This document shows, piece after piece, positions 1 to 8,863 of a stretch of DNA of 35,286 nt (the first letter of the stretch is position 1; every line of letters starts with the position of its first letter). The notes beneath the pieces were generated by a model that worked only from the letters and a program-made list of their open reading frames with translations, did no database searches and had not been told where the DNA came from. The translations under genes were made by a program, and so were the position numbers. The DNA comes from an uncultured Fodinibius sp. GTDB taxonomy: Bacteria; Bacteroidota; Rhodothermia; Balneolales; Balneolaceae. Location of the stretch: the NCBI GenBank assembly GCA_913057775.1, contig CAJXOG010000014.1:1-35286 (forward strand), read 5' to 3'.

Positions 1-46
1 TGCCAAGCTAAAACGAAATAACTTTTACCCCGCAATCCCTGATAAA

Positions 47-82
47 GCCGTACTCCCCACAAGGAGTGCGGCTTTTTCTTTT
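47..82 (+). terminator. Rho-independent terminator of a gene left of the window
   Basis: A 10-bp stem (47-56 with 63-72, one G-T pair) is followed directly by a T-rich run at 73-82. No coding sequence precedes it in the window, so it should end a transcript that starts outside the left edge. It also insulates metK, which must be transcribed from the short region 83-167. Confidence 0.8.
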
Positions 83-167
83 GATAGATCATTCTGCATA
101 ATTATACAGATTTTTGTAGCTTCAAGGCTTCTTAATAATCACTATTTACACGAACTTTTTTACTCAA

Positions 168-1316
168 ATGAAAAACCTTTTCACTTCCGAATCTGTATCA
201 GAAGGCCACCCCGATAAAGTTGCTGATCAAATCTCTGATTCCATCCTCGATGCCATGCTTGAACAGGATCCCGATTCACGGGTTGCTGTCGAGACCCTGG
301 TTACGACGGGACTTGCCGTTATCTCGGGCGAAGTTACAACCGACGCCTATGTAGATGTACAAGAGATAACTCGTGATGTCATCAGAAATATCGGCTATAC
401 CAAAAATTCATATCGCTTCGATTCGGAATCGTGTGGCGTTTTGACAACTATTCACCAGCAGAGTCCGGATATTGCTCAAGGCGTTGACGAAGGAAAGGAT
501 AAAAAAATGGGGGCAGGCGATCAGGGTATGATGTTTGGCTATGCTACTCATGAAACCGATACTTATATGCCGATGACGCTGCAATATTCCCATGACCTGC
601 TTCGGGAACTGGCGCATATCCGCAAAGAAACCGCCTTGCTGCCATACCTCGCTCCCGACAGTAAAAGTCAGGTTACGGTAGAATATGATGACGAGGGAAA
701 TCCCAAAAGAGTAGATACCATTGTAATTTCTACTCAGCACGACGAAGGTATTGATCAAATAAAAATAAAAGAGGACCTAAAAAAGCACCTTATCCCAGAA
801 GTTATCTCAGAAGAGTTGATGGATGCAGAAACCATTCTGCACGTAAATCCCACAGGAAAATTTGTAATTGGCGGTCCCCATGGAGATACCGGGCTTACAG
901 GACGAAAAATTATCGTCGATACATATGGCGGACGCGGTGCACACGGCGGCGGTGCCTTCTCCGGCAAAGACCCATCAAAAGTGGATCGCAGTGCGGCCTA
1001 TGCTTCACGGCATATTGCTAAGAATGTTGTTGCTGCTGATCTGGCCGAAGAGTGCTTAATACAGCTCGCTTATGCTATTGGTATTCCGGAACCTGTTTCG
1101 GTAAATGTAAATACCTATGGTACCGGCAAGGTAAAAGACGCTGAATTGGCTCAAGCTATTAAACAGACTTTTGATTTAACTCCGGCGGGTATTATCAGTC
1201 GTTTCAATCTAAAACGTCCCATTTATTCAGACACTGCTGCATACGGACATTTTGGGCGCAGTGAATTTCCCTGGGAGAAATTGGACTATACCGATAAGCT
1301 AACAAACGCTCTGTAA
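168..1316 (+). CDS. metK: S-adenosylmethionine synthetase
   Basis: Methionine adenosyltransferase makes S-adenosylmethionine from methionine and ATP in the cytoplasm. The 382-residue length is normal for bacterial MetK. Visible signatures are the N-terminal GHPDK at residues 13-17, GAGDQG at 115-120, [13 protein letters not shown] near 235-247, and the glycine-rich [16 protein letters not shown] around 261-276, which together form the ATP, methionine and metal site. The ATG at 168 is the natural start, since the protein opens with the family's usual [16 protein letters not shown] layout. The gene lies between two terminators (47-82 and 1351-1382) and is probably transcribed alone. The leader is only about 85 bases and shows no recognisable SAM riboswitch. 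All key motifs are intact. Confidence 0.98.
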   Translation: MKNLFTSESVSEGHPDKVADQISDSILDAMLEQDPDSRVAVETLVTTGLAVISGEVTTDAYVDVQEITRDVIRNIGYTKNSYRFDSESCGVLTTIHQQSPDIAQGVDEGKDKKMGAGDQGMMFGYATHETDTYMPMTLQYSHDLLRELAHIRKETALLPYLAPDSKSQVTVEYDDEGNPKRVDTIVISTQHDEGIDQIKIKEDLKKHLIPEVISEELMDAETILHVNPTGKFVIGGPHGDTGLTGRKIIVDTYGGRGAHGGGAFSGKDPSKVDRSAAYASRHIAKNVVAADLAEECLIQLAYAIGIPEPVSVNVNTYGTGKVKDAELAQAIKQTFDLTPAGIISRFNLKRPIYSDTAAYGHFGRSEFPWEKLDYTDKLTNAL

Positions 1317-1350
1317 GCATCCCGCTTGCTAAGAAATTATTTATTAAAAA

Positions 1351-1382
1351 GGGACATCTCTAATACAGGTGTCTCTTTTTTT
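1351..1382 (+). terminator. Rho-independent terminator of metK
   Basis: A 9-bp stem with two G-T wobbles (1351-1359 with 1367-1375) carries a short loop and is followed by a run of T to 1382. It lies 35 bases after the metK stop. Confidence 0.85.
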
Positions 1383-1406
1383 GTATAAGATTGATAGGAG
1401 ATCTTT

Positions 1407-2096
1407 TTACCCATCAATCATACCTTCCAGAGCATTTTTTGCTTTATCCATCAGACCTTGGGTAGCTGCTTCTTGCAGAGCCTTTTCCAAAACAGGTTCA
1501 AGTATTTGCTGTATCGTCTTTTCCATGGCATTACTGCCACTACGTCCAATACCTTCAAGTTCTATTTTGGAAAATTTGGCCATTACAGATTTCTCACTGC
1601 CAATATCAGCTGTTAATGTAACCTGCCCATTTTCTACCAACAGGTAATCAACAATCAGATTTGTATCCGAAGAAGATGACCCTCCCATATTATCGGTAAG
1701 CGCATCTAAGTTGCTACCCGTCGCTTTTTGCTCATAATAAAGCTCCGGTTTTTGAACTCGAATTTCTTTAACAATAACAGTATCCGAAAGAAGTGATGAC
1801 ACCTTCATCTTAATAGAAATTTCTTGCAACTTGGCAGCGGGCTTATCACTAAATCCATCCGGATTGTGAATGGTAAATCCCTTTATCGTTCCGGACCCAT
1901 TCAAAAGAGAGATTGAAACATCCTCAACATCAACCGAGGTATTGAGAACCTCCGCCGTAGTACTTTCCAGGCTGGATTGTACCATGCTATCAATACTCAA
2001 CGAAAGGATTAATGCCCCTAAAACACCTATTATAATAATAGCAAAAAGGGCCTGAAACACAGGTTTTAAATCTAATTTTGACTTAAACAAACTCAT
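1407..2096 (-). CDS. AsmA-like membrane-anchored protein
   Basis: The protein has 229 residues. A single N-terminal transmembrane segment (roughly residues 13-35, from QALFAIIIIGVLGALIL) is followed by a domain resembling the short AsmA-like proteins: a region reading VSISLLNGSGTIKGFTIHNP, then a segment on LLSDTVIVKEI and a SNLDAL motif. In that family the C-terminal part lies in the periplasm and has a lipid-transfer or envelope role; the exact job here is inferred only. An ATG at 2096 was chosen because a longer reading begins at a TTG (2141) in a poor context, and the ATG is preceded by a purine-rich stretch. It is convergent with metK. Confidence 0.7.
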   Translation of the reverse strand: MSLFKSKLDLKPVFQALFAIIIIGVLGALILSLSIDSMVQSSLESTTAEVLNTSVDVEDVSISLLNGSGTIKGFTIHNPDGFSDKPAAKLQEISIKMKVSSLLSDTVIVKEIRVQKPELYYEQKATGSNLDALTDNMGGSSSSDTNLIVDYLLVENGQVTLTADIGSEKSVMAKFSKIELEGIGRSGSNAMEKTIQQILEPVLEKALQEAATQGLMDKAKNALEGMIDG

Positions 2097-2156
2097 ACTT
2101 TCTATCTCATTTTTTGATTGTTGGAATATAACAGGGTTCAATCAAAATATTTGAGA

Positions 2157-2194
2157 AAATAAAAAGGCATGGAAATAGAAATTATTTCCATGCC
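2157..2194 (-). terminator. Rho-independent terminator of the M14 peptidase gene
   Basis: A perfect 12-bp stem (2166-2177 with 2183-2194) with a 5-base loop. On the minus strand it is followed by a T-rich tail (2157-2165). It lies 30 bases beyond the peptidase stop. Confidence 0.9.
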
Positions 2195-2223
2195 TAAAGA
2201 AGTTAATGCACTATTGGCTTCGT

Positions 2224-4836
2224 TTAATTACCCGATCCGCCGTCAATAGTTTGGCCAAAAAAGATCGCATTCATGAAAAGCTTGTTCGTGCCAAACCAAA
2301 AGGCCCTGAAGTTAGGGTTATCGGTCATCGAGATAACACGTCCACTGCCAACATCAGTTACCACAACAGCCGCAGTCCCCGATAGCTTTTCCAGATTTTC
2401 ATCAGAAATATATCCGCTGGCCAACGGATTTTCGGTATAATAGAGCGGTGTGGCATAGGGATTTTCGGCCTTCTTTACGAAGAGCGTACTATTGCGGAAA
2501 ACCGTCAGATCTTCATCATTATAGCCATATCCCAACGGATGAGTTAGATCGAGCTTGGTATCAAAAATAGTACCTCCAATATATTGCGCGCCACGATCTT
2601 TACTCATATCCGCATACGGCTTTGGCGTTACCTGCTGCTCTTCTTCGGATTCTTCCTCATTGAGATATTCAATATTTGCCAGTCCATTTCGCTCGGCCCA
2701 GTTGTTGGCATATTTTGTTGTGATAAGCGTCCCTCCTTCTTGGGTCCAACGCTTAACCTTTTCAATAGTCCGATCAGACAGGTCATCATAACCACCATTC
2801 ACCATCACAATTACGTTATAACGACTCAAGTCAGCTCCTTCGATTCGATCCATCGGGAAAAGGGTGGGAGGCATATCAAAGCGTTGATCCAAGAGGTGCC
2901 ATACTTCACCTACTTCATACGAACTGGCACCATCACCAGAAAGCACAGCAACAGATGGTTTCTCCAAGTCCTCGAAAGACCCGCTGCCCAAATCAATTCC
3001 ACTAGGCGTTAGTCCTGTTCCTACCGAATAAACCGTTAGGCCATCTTCATCTGCAGCTTGTTGAACGAGCTTATGGATTTTATCCTGATCTACCGACTGT
3101 GGCCCCAATGGTACTAAAATGGTCCCGTAATCGAATTTGTGGGTGCCATCTGCAGTAACGCCAGTAAATGGTTTCGATGCAACTTTCACCCTTACCCCTG
3201 CATCAAGCAGGCGATTTACCGCTCGCGGCGAGTAGTATTCATCCCATTCAAATACATAAGCATAGTCACTTTTACCTCCCACTACTTCACCGTTTGGAAA
3301 TTCCGGTAACCCATCAACTTTATTTCCCAAAAGGTTTTCGCTGTAATCCCGGCCTTCAAGTTCAGCAAATGGTAGATTAAATGCGTAAGGCATAGTCCAG
3401 GCCGAGACATCATAAAACAAACTGTCTGAAAATGTAGTGCGGCGCTCAAATAAGGCTTTTACAAAACGATACTGTTTTTGATCTGATGGGATCACATACG
3501 ATGAACCACTTTTAAAAGTCTCATCATCGACCGTGATGTCCATTTTCAAATCATACAAATCTACTTTATGGCGACGTAACAGCTCGGCTAAATGATAGGT
3601 TCGGGCTTGGTCTTCCTCTATTCCAAAAACGTAGCCCTCAATATCGGCATCCTCGCCTTCGCTCTTGGCCTGCTTGTAAAAGTTCCGCTGATAATTCAGG
3701 ATCTCCTGCCGCAAATTCTGTGAAGCATCCCAGGTAGAAAGTGAAGTCAAAAACTGGTTCTTTATTGTAAACGGAAACTTTAAAACACCGTTTTCGCTTT
3801 CCTGGGCATGGCCTCGCGAGCTGGCTTGTTCAAACAAAATACCTATACTTCCATTTACATCGGGATAGGTTGAGCCTTTTCCATAATAGAAATCGTCAAA
3901 ACTTTCCTGGGAGTAATATAGACGCTTATTTTCATCAAAAATCTCTGCATGGTAATCGGCAATAGCCTTCGTTAAATTTTGATTCTTTTCGGGTGTAATA
4001 GGATGGGTGCGGGACTGTATGCCCGGCTGGAAAAAGTATGTGGAATTCGTACCCATCTCATGATGATCAGTCAAAATATTGGGCTTCCACTTATGGAAAT
4101 TATTAATGCGTCCCTGACTTGCCGGATGTTGAACCAACATCCAGTCGCGGTTCAAATCAAACCAATAGTGATTAGTACGACCGCTCGGCCAACGCTGGTT
4201 AAGCTCCATGCTATTGGGATCAGCTACCATATTTTCACTCTTATGAGTATTTGCCCAGCTGGCAAACCGATTTAATCCGTCGGGGTTTAGGCTCGGATCC
4301 AATAAAATAACACTGTTCTGCAACTTTTCTTCGATCTCCTTATCCTGAGCCGCGGCCATATAATAAGCCACCAGCATTGACGCATTAGAACCACTCGATT
4401 CGTCACCATGAATACTATATCCCATATATAACACAATGGGCATTTCAGACGTATTTAACTCATCTGACTTGGTTGGATCCGTAAGTGCAACATGCTCTTT
4501 TCGAATCTGATCGATATTATTATGATTAGAAGGAGATGTAATGGTTAAATAAACTAAGTCCCGATCTTCATAGGTTTCGCCAAATTTGTGAAGGGTTACC
4601 CGATCGGATGCTCCGGCCACTGCTCGCATATATTGCACCAACTGGTCATGCCGAACATGCCATTCTCCGGGCACCATACCCAGTATTTCTTGAGGCTTGG
4701 GGATAGACTCATCGTATTCAACATCCTGAGGTAAATAGTATTCCATAGAGGCCTCGGCATCAGCCGGACTTTGAGCCTGTACTCCGCCCCCTACAAGTAA
4801 GGCCAATAGCAAAACAAGAAGTGTACGTAATTTCAT
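2224..4836 (-). CDS. Secreted M14-family zinc carboxypeptidase
   Basis: This is an 870-residue exported metallopeptidase. A Sec signal peptide (hydrophobic core about residues 4-15, VQA then QS near 19-22) leads into an M14 domain. Zinc ligands are visible as HGDE (H143 and E146) and a later TDHHEMG (H258 or H259); the catalytic Glu sits in ILFEQAS (E336). The block GRTNHYWFDLNRDW at about 219-232 is typical of the family. The C-terminal half contains a class-I-glutamine-amidotransferase-like fold region (YNVIVMVNGG, then KRWTQEGGTLI), as in large Bacteroidota-type M14 peptidases. It probably trims peptides in the periplasm or outside the cell. The ATG at 4836 is preferred over a TTG at 4860. 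It has its own terminator and is probably monocistronic. Confidence 0.9.
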   Translation of the reverse strand: MKLRTLLVLLLALLVGGGVQAQSPADAEASMEYYLPQDVEYDESIPKPQEILGMVPGEWHVRHDQLVQYMRAVAGASDRVTLHKFGETYEDRDLVYLTITSPSNHNNIDQIRKEHVALTDPTKSDELNTSEMPIVLYMGYSIHGDESSGSNASMLVAYYMAAAQDKEIEEKLQNSVILLDPSLNPDGLNRFASWANTHKSENMVADPNSMELNQRWPSGRTNHYWFDLNRDWMLVQHPASQGRINNFHKWKPNILTDHHEMGTNSTYFFQPGIQSRTHPITPEKNQNLTKAIADYHAEIFDENKRLYYSQESFDDFYYGKGSTYPDVNGSIGILFEQASSRGHAQESENGVLKFPFTIKNQFLTSLSTWDASQNLRQEILNYQRNFYKQAKSEGEDADIEGYVFGIEEDQARTYHLAELLRRHKVDLYDLKMDITVDDETFKSGSSYVIPSDQKQYRFVKALFERRTTFSDSLFYDVSAWTMPYAFNLPFAELEGRDYSENLLGNKVDGLPEFPNGEVVGGKSDYAYVFEWDEYYSPRAVNRLLDAGVRVKVASKPFTGVTADGTHKFDYGTILVPLGPQSVDQDKIHKLVQQAADEDGLTVYSVGTGLTPSGIDLGSGSFEDLEKPSVAVLSGDGASSYEVGEVWHLLDQRFDMPPTLFPMDRIEGADLSRYNVIVMVNGGYDDLSDRTIEKVKRWTQEGGTLITTKYANNWAERNGLANIEYLNEEESEEEQQVTPKPYADMSKDRGAQYIGGTIFDTKLDLTHPLGYGYNDEDLTVFRNSTLFVKKAENPYATPLYYTENPLASGYISDENLEKLSGTAAVVVTDVGSGRVISMTDNPNFRAFWFGTNKLFMNAIFFGQTIDGGSGN

Positions 4837-4902
4837 AATCCAATAGTTTTTAATTAACAAAAGTGGTTCGTACCTAAGTGTAAAGGTTATGAATGAAAAA
4901 TG

Positions 4903-4943
4903 TTTTAAAAAATAAAGGCATCGACGGTAAAGCCGATGCCTTT
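4903..4943 (-). terminator. Rho-independent terminator of the baeRF3 gene
   Basis: A 10-bp stem (4914-4923 with 4934-4943) around a 10-base loop, followed on the minus strand by a T-rich tail (4905-4913). It lies about 50 bases after the stop at 4992. Confidence 0.85.
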
Positions 4944-4991
4944 TGAATTATATTATCATAATCGGATAATATTCCTATCTATATAAGATCG

Positions 4992-6131
4992 TTATGCATA
5001 TCTGAAAATAGCTGCTATTGAAGAACCGCTGGGCATATCTTCTTTATCGAGTGCATAAACATTACCGCTTTGAGTAAGTGTTTTAATAGCAGCCATATTT
5101 ATCAAATCGTGCTCTCCATTCTGCGGTTCTGCACTGTGATGTACTGTATCACGTTCCATATCAAACCAACCCCAACTGTGCTCTCCAATCGGTACAAACA
5201 GCGATTCGACCTTTCCATAGTAAGCCGCTTCTACAATTTGGGATAAATTATCGGACTGTTTCTCCGATCCGGAAAGGTCGCCAAATCGTTCGATATCTTC
5301 ATACATCCCTTTCAGAAAGTACGATTTAATAACCTTCCAGCCTTCATTTTTTATTTCTTCGTTGCTTTTGGGGTCAGTATTTCCGGAAACAGTTTGATCC
5401 AACAGTCGACTGTAATTATTGACCTTTCTGTATTCAGCAATCGCCTCGTTCACTCCCGCCAAAATCAGGGGATCATTTCGTTTACGAAGAATCGAAGTTA
5501 CTTCATTTTCAACAGCCTTTAAGTAATTTATGACTTCCTCTGTATTGGTATCACGCGATCCGCCCTGTCCGTGAAATATAGCCTGAGCATTTGCCCCTTG
5601 ACCGGCATGATGCTGAAGATTTGTCTCATTAACATCATACTTCAAAAACTCTTCCAAGCTTTCTGGTGATTCTTCCAGCTCAATTTCTTCAACATTAGCC
5701 CTCGTGCATTTCAACAGCCGCATTTTCTTTTGGCTGAGTGCCAAAATACAGAACGTGCCTTCCAACGTAATCATAGGTACCAACGGGGTAATTAAGAAGT
5801 GATCGTCTACCATCACCCGTTCTTTAAAAGCATGTGGAATACGGTAATGTTCAAAATTATCATCACTTATAAATAAAGCTAAACCCTTATCGTTATGCCG
5901 CCAAAAATTGGGGTTATCCAACAGCTTTCTTGGCTCGTCCAGCAATTCATCAATTTCTTTTTCTCTAAGCTCTCTGTTTTTTAATTGCTCAACAGCCTGT
6001 GTGAGCAAATTCTTTAACCGGATAGGATCTTGCTGAACCTCTTCACCACTTTTGTGCGTGGGTAAATAAATTGATACACAATGGTTACTTTCTTTTTTAG
6101 CAAGGTCGAGGATGTTTTCTCGCGTAATCAT
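4992..6131 (-). CDS. baeRF family 3 protein (eRF1-like)
   Basis: The protein has 379 residues and resembles the bacterial archaeo-eukaryotic release factor family, subgroup 3. It has an N-terminal region with the CVSIYLPTH motif, a middle part with ILALSQKKMRLLKC and then the acidic IELEESPESLEEFL, a helical segment, and an eRF1 domain 3-like end (VESLFVPIGEHSWGWFD). Members are thought to act at the ribosome or in RNA handling, but the reaction is unknown; no GGQ motif was seen. The start is decided by a strong GGAGGT at 6136-6141, five bases or fewer before the ATG at 6131, against an in-frame TTG at 6143. Such a strong ribosome binding site is unusual in this window. It is transcribed divergently from rtcB. 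Confidence 0.8.
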   Translation of the reverse strand: MITRENILDLAKKESNHCVSIYLPTHKSGEEVQQDPIRLKNLLTQAVEQLKNRELREKEIDELLDEPRKLLDNPNFWRHNDKGLALFISDDNFEHYRIPHAFKERVMVDDHFLITPLVPMITLEGTFCILALSQKKMRLLKCTRANVEEIELEESPESLEEFLKYDVNETNLQHHAGQGANAQAIFHGQGGSRDTNTEEVINYLKAVENEVTSILRKRNDPLILAGVNEAIAEYRKVNNYSRLLDQTVSGNTDPKSNEEIKNEGWKVIKSYFLKGMYEDIERFGDLSGSEKQSDNLSQIVEAAYYGKVESLFVPIGEHSWGWFDMERDTVHHSAEPQNGEHDLINMAAIKTLTQSGNVYALDKEDMPSGSSIAAIFRYA

Positions 6132-6284
6132 AAATACCTCCAAGGAATGTTTAATTAACTACCAGCTTGTTTTTCTACAAACAGTTATTTGAATTTGAAG
6201 ATTCAAAATTAGCAAATCGTTTTAAAGGCGATCACTGTTATTATTGTATAAGGAAGTATAACAAATAAAGCTATAGATATTACA

Positions 6285-7469
6285 ATGGTTTCTCAATCAA
6301 CTGAGGAAAACTCCGTCTTTGGACAACCCGATGAAAATACGCTTGAGCAATATCACGATGTGCTGATGCGGGCCGAGCGCGGTGCCCTTATGGCGGATGC
6401 ACATGTGGGATACATAATGCCGATTGGCGGGGTCATGGCCTACCAAAATAAAGTTTCTCCCGTTGGTGTGGGTTTCGATATCGGTTGTGGCAACATGGCT
6501 GTAAAACTGGATAGAACCCTCTCTACCTTTGATACTTCTGCTGCTTTAGACATCATTGAAGAGCGTATCCAATTTGGCTTGGGAAAACAAAACCCCGAGG
6601 CTCCGGTCGATCATCCCATTTTTGATGCCCCAGAATGGGATGCCTATCCAAATAAAAAGATAGCCTCATCTTTAAAACAAACCGCCCGCGAGCAACTTGG
6701 TACCGTTGGCTCAGGCAACCATTATGTAGATCTATTCTACGACGAGGATGATCATATTTGGATTGGGGTTCACTTTGGCAGTCGCGGCTTTGGCTACAAA
6801 ACAGCTCAGGGATTTATGAATCTCTCACAGGGTAAAGACTGGGATGCCAATTTTGAACAGAAAGAAGTACTCCTCGATCTCGACACACCGCTTGGACAAG
6901 ATTATTTTGCCGCCATGAATCTTGCCGGTCGCTATGCCTACGCAGGTCGCGAATGGGTCAGCTATACTTTGGCTGAAGCTTTTGATGCTACTATTTTAGA
7001 TGAAGTTCATAACAATCATAATTTTGCATGGAGAGAAGAGCACGACGGACAAGAGCTTATTGTGGTTCGCAAAGGTGCCACTCCGGCATTTCCCGGCCAG
7101 CGCGGATTTGTCGGCGGCAGCATGGGCGATATCTCAGTCATCCTAAAAGGAAGAGAATCAGAACAAAATAAAAAGGCTCTTTATTCAACCATCCACGGGG
7201 CGGGGCGGTTAATGTCACGAACGCAGGCCAAAGGTGATTACAGAGGGCGTGATTTGTCAAAATCTGCCATAAAGCCCGACATGATTTATGATCGACTGCA
7301 AGAACAAAGTGTAGAATTGCGCGGCGGCGGACTCGATGAAGCACCCCAGGTATACCGTCAGCTTAAAGACGTGCTAAATTATCATCGAAACACCATTAAT
7401 ATTCATCATTATCTCAATCCAATTGGGGTAGTTATGGATGGACCTGAGCAATTTAAACCAAATTCCTAA
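6285..7469 (+). CDS. rtcB: RNA-splicing ligase RtcB
   Basis: RtcB joins RNA 2',3'-cyclic phosphate (or 3'-phosphate) ends to 5'-OH ends using GTP and Mn2+. The 394-residue protein is close to the length of the E. coli enzyme. All expected metal and nucleotide residues are present: DAHVGYIMPIGG at 38-49, GFDIGCGN with the Mn-binding Cys68, GSGNH with His146, HFGSRG with His163, HNNHNF with His242/245, RKGATPAFPGQRG at 262-274, and HGAGR with His304, the residue that is guanylylated. It is divergent from baeRF3 and 81 bases upstream of the transporter gene on the same strand. No archease gene is nearby. Its substrate here is unknown; in bacteria it is linked to RNA repair. Confidence 0.96.
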   Translation: MVSQSTEENSVFGQPDENTLEQYHDVLMRAERGALMADAHVGYIMPIGGVMAYQNKVSPVGVGFDIGCGNMAVKLDRTLSTFDTSAALDIIEERIQFGLGKQNPEAPVDHPIFDAPEWDAYPNKKIASSLKQTAREQLGTVGSGNHYVDLFYDEDDHIWIGVHFGSRGFGYKTAQGFMNLSQGKDWDANFEQKEVLLDLDTPLGQDYFAAMNLAGRYAYAGREWVSYTLAEAFDATILDEVHNNHNFAWREEHDGQELIVVRKGATPAFPGQRGFVGGSMGDISVILKGRESEQNKKALYSTIHGAGRLMSRTQAKGDYRGRDLSKSAIKPDMIYDRLQEQSVELRGGGLDEAPQVYRQLKDVLNYHRNTINIHHYLNPIGVVMDGPEQFKPNS

Positions 7470-7550
7470 ATCCTTCTTTTTAGTTTCATTCCCAATTTTG
7501 TTATTGTTCTTTTTCAAATTTGACAAATCTCTCAATCACAGATTCCTGTT

Positions 7551-8861
7551 ATGGCTGAAGAGTCACAATCTGCTGTGCGTGATACGGAAAAAAATAAAAG
7601 CCGGGATGCTGATCGCTGGCAGGGAATAAAACAGAGTTTGGGACCCGGACTGCTGATGGCAGCTGCAGCTATTGGCGTTTCGCACCTTGTGCAATCTACT
7701 CGGGCCGGGGCTACTTATGGTTTTGCTCTTATCTGGGCCGTAATTCTGGCAAACTTCTTTAAATATCCCTTCTTGGAATATGGTCCGCGCTATGCAATAG
7801 CCACCGGCGAAAGCATGATCGAAGGATACAACCGTCTTGGCAAATGGCCCATTGGTATTTTTGTAATCTTCACCCTTGGCACCATGTTCGCCGTACAAGC
7901 TGCGGTCACAATCGTGAGTGCCAGTCTGGCTGCCGAGCTTACCGGTATTGCCCTTTCTCCATTGATATGGAGTGCCATACTGCTAGCCATATGTATAGCC
8001 CTGCTTATGTCTGGACAATATTCAGCTCTCGACAGTGCCATAAAATTGATCATGGTTGTACTTGCCATATCAACAATTGTTGCTCTGGGAGCCGCTCTTT
8101 TCCAAGGGGGGCAGCACGAAGTTGCAAGCTACTATCCAAGTATATGGGATGTGGCAGGAGTATCGTTTTTAATTGCCTTAATGGGATGGATGCCAATTCC
8201 CATTGATGCCGCAGCCTGGCATTCGCTTTGGACGCTCGAGCGCGAAAAACAAACCCAGTATCGTCCAAAGCTGAGGGAATCACTTCTCGATTTTAATATC
8301 GGATATATCGGTGCTGCACTGTTGGCATTGGGGTTTCTCCTACTGGGCGGGCTCGTCATGTACGGAAGCGGCGAAGAGTATGCCAGCAGCGGAGCTATTT
8401 TCGCCAATCAGCTATTAGGACTATACACTGAAAGTCTTGGCAACTGGCTCTACCCGGTAATCATCATCTGTGCCTTCACCACCATGTTTAGCACCACCCT
8501 CACCGTAACCGACGCCTATCCGCGCGTCAGCCGTCGCATGCTGGAAGTCCTCATGCCAGACACCATGCAAGAGAAAGACAATCTTCGCGTGTATCGCATC
8601 CTTATTATTGCTATTTCCCTGCTTTCGCTTGGCGTACTATATTTTCTGGGCGATTCATTTACCCTCATGGTTGATCTGGCTACGACCTTGTCATTTTTGA
8701 CCGCGCCGGTATTAGCATACCTCAACTATAAACTGGTAACCGCGGAACACATGCCGGAAGATTGTAAACCACAACCCTGGCTTAAGTGGCTCAGTTGGAG
8801 TGGATTAGTATTCTTAACTGGTTTTGCACTCGTTTACCTTTACTGGATTTTAATCATCTAA
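7551..8861 (+). CDS. Nramp-superfamily transporter with atypical metal site
   Basis: A 436-residue integral membrane protein with about 11 hydrophobic segments. Its beginning, GPGLLMAAAAIG near residues 31-42, followed by TRAGATYG, matches the first transmembrane helix of Nramp (MntH) divalent-metal transporters. However, the DPGN motif that binds metal reads GVSH (about 42-45). In helix 6 the MPHN motif is replaced by a sequence around WMPIPIDAAAWHS. The protein therefore belongs to the broad Nramp-related family but may carry another ion or use another mechanism. It lies 81 bases after rtcB, with no terminator seen between them, and it ends two bases before the convergent oxidoreductase gene. 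No manganese riboswitch was recognised upstream. Confidence 0.85.
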   Translation: MAEESQSAVRDTEKNKSRDADRWQGIKQSLGPGLLMAAAAIGVSHLVQSTRAGATYGFALIWAVILANFFKYPFLEYGPRYAIATGESMIEGYNRLGKWPIGIFVIFTLGTMFAVQAAVTIVSASLAAELTGIALSPLIWSAILLAICIALLMSGQYSALDSAIKLIMVVLAISTIVALGAALFQGGQHEVASYYPSIWDVAGVSFLIALMGWMPIPIDAAAWHSLWTLEREKQTQYRPKLRESLLDFNIGYIGAALLALGFLLLGGLVMYGSGEEYASSGAIFANQLLGLYTESLGNWLYPVIIICAFTTMFSTTLTVTDAYPRVSRRMLEVLMPDTMQEKDNLRVYRILIIAISLLSLGVLYFLGDSFTLMVDLATTLSFLTAPVLAYLNYKLVTAEHMPEDCKPQPWLKWLSWSGLVFLTGFALVYLYWILII

Positions 8862-8863
8862 AA

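Noticed and set aside
83-167. A SAM riboswitch in front of metK
   Set aside because: The leader is only about 85 bases and no conserved SAM-I, SAM-II or similar core could be recognised.
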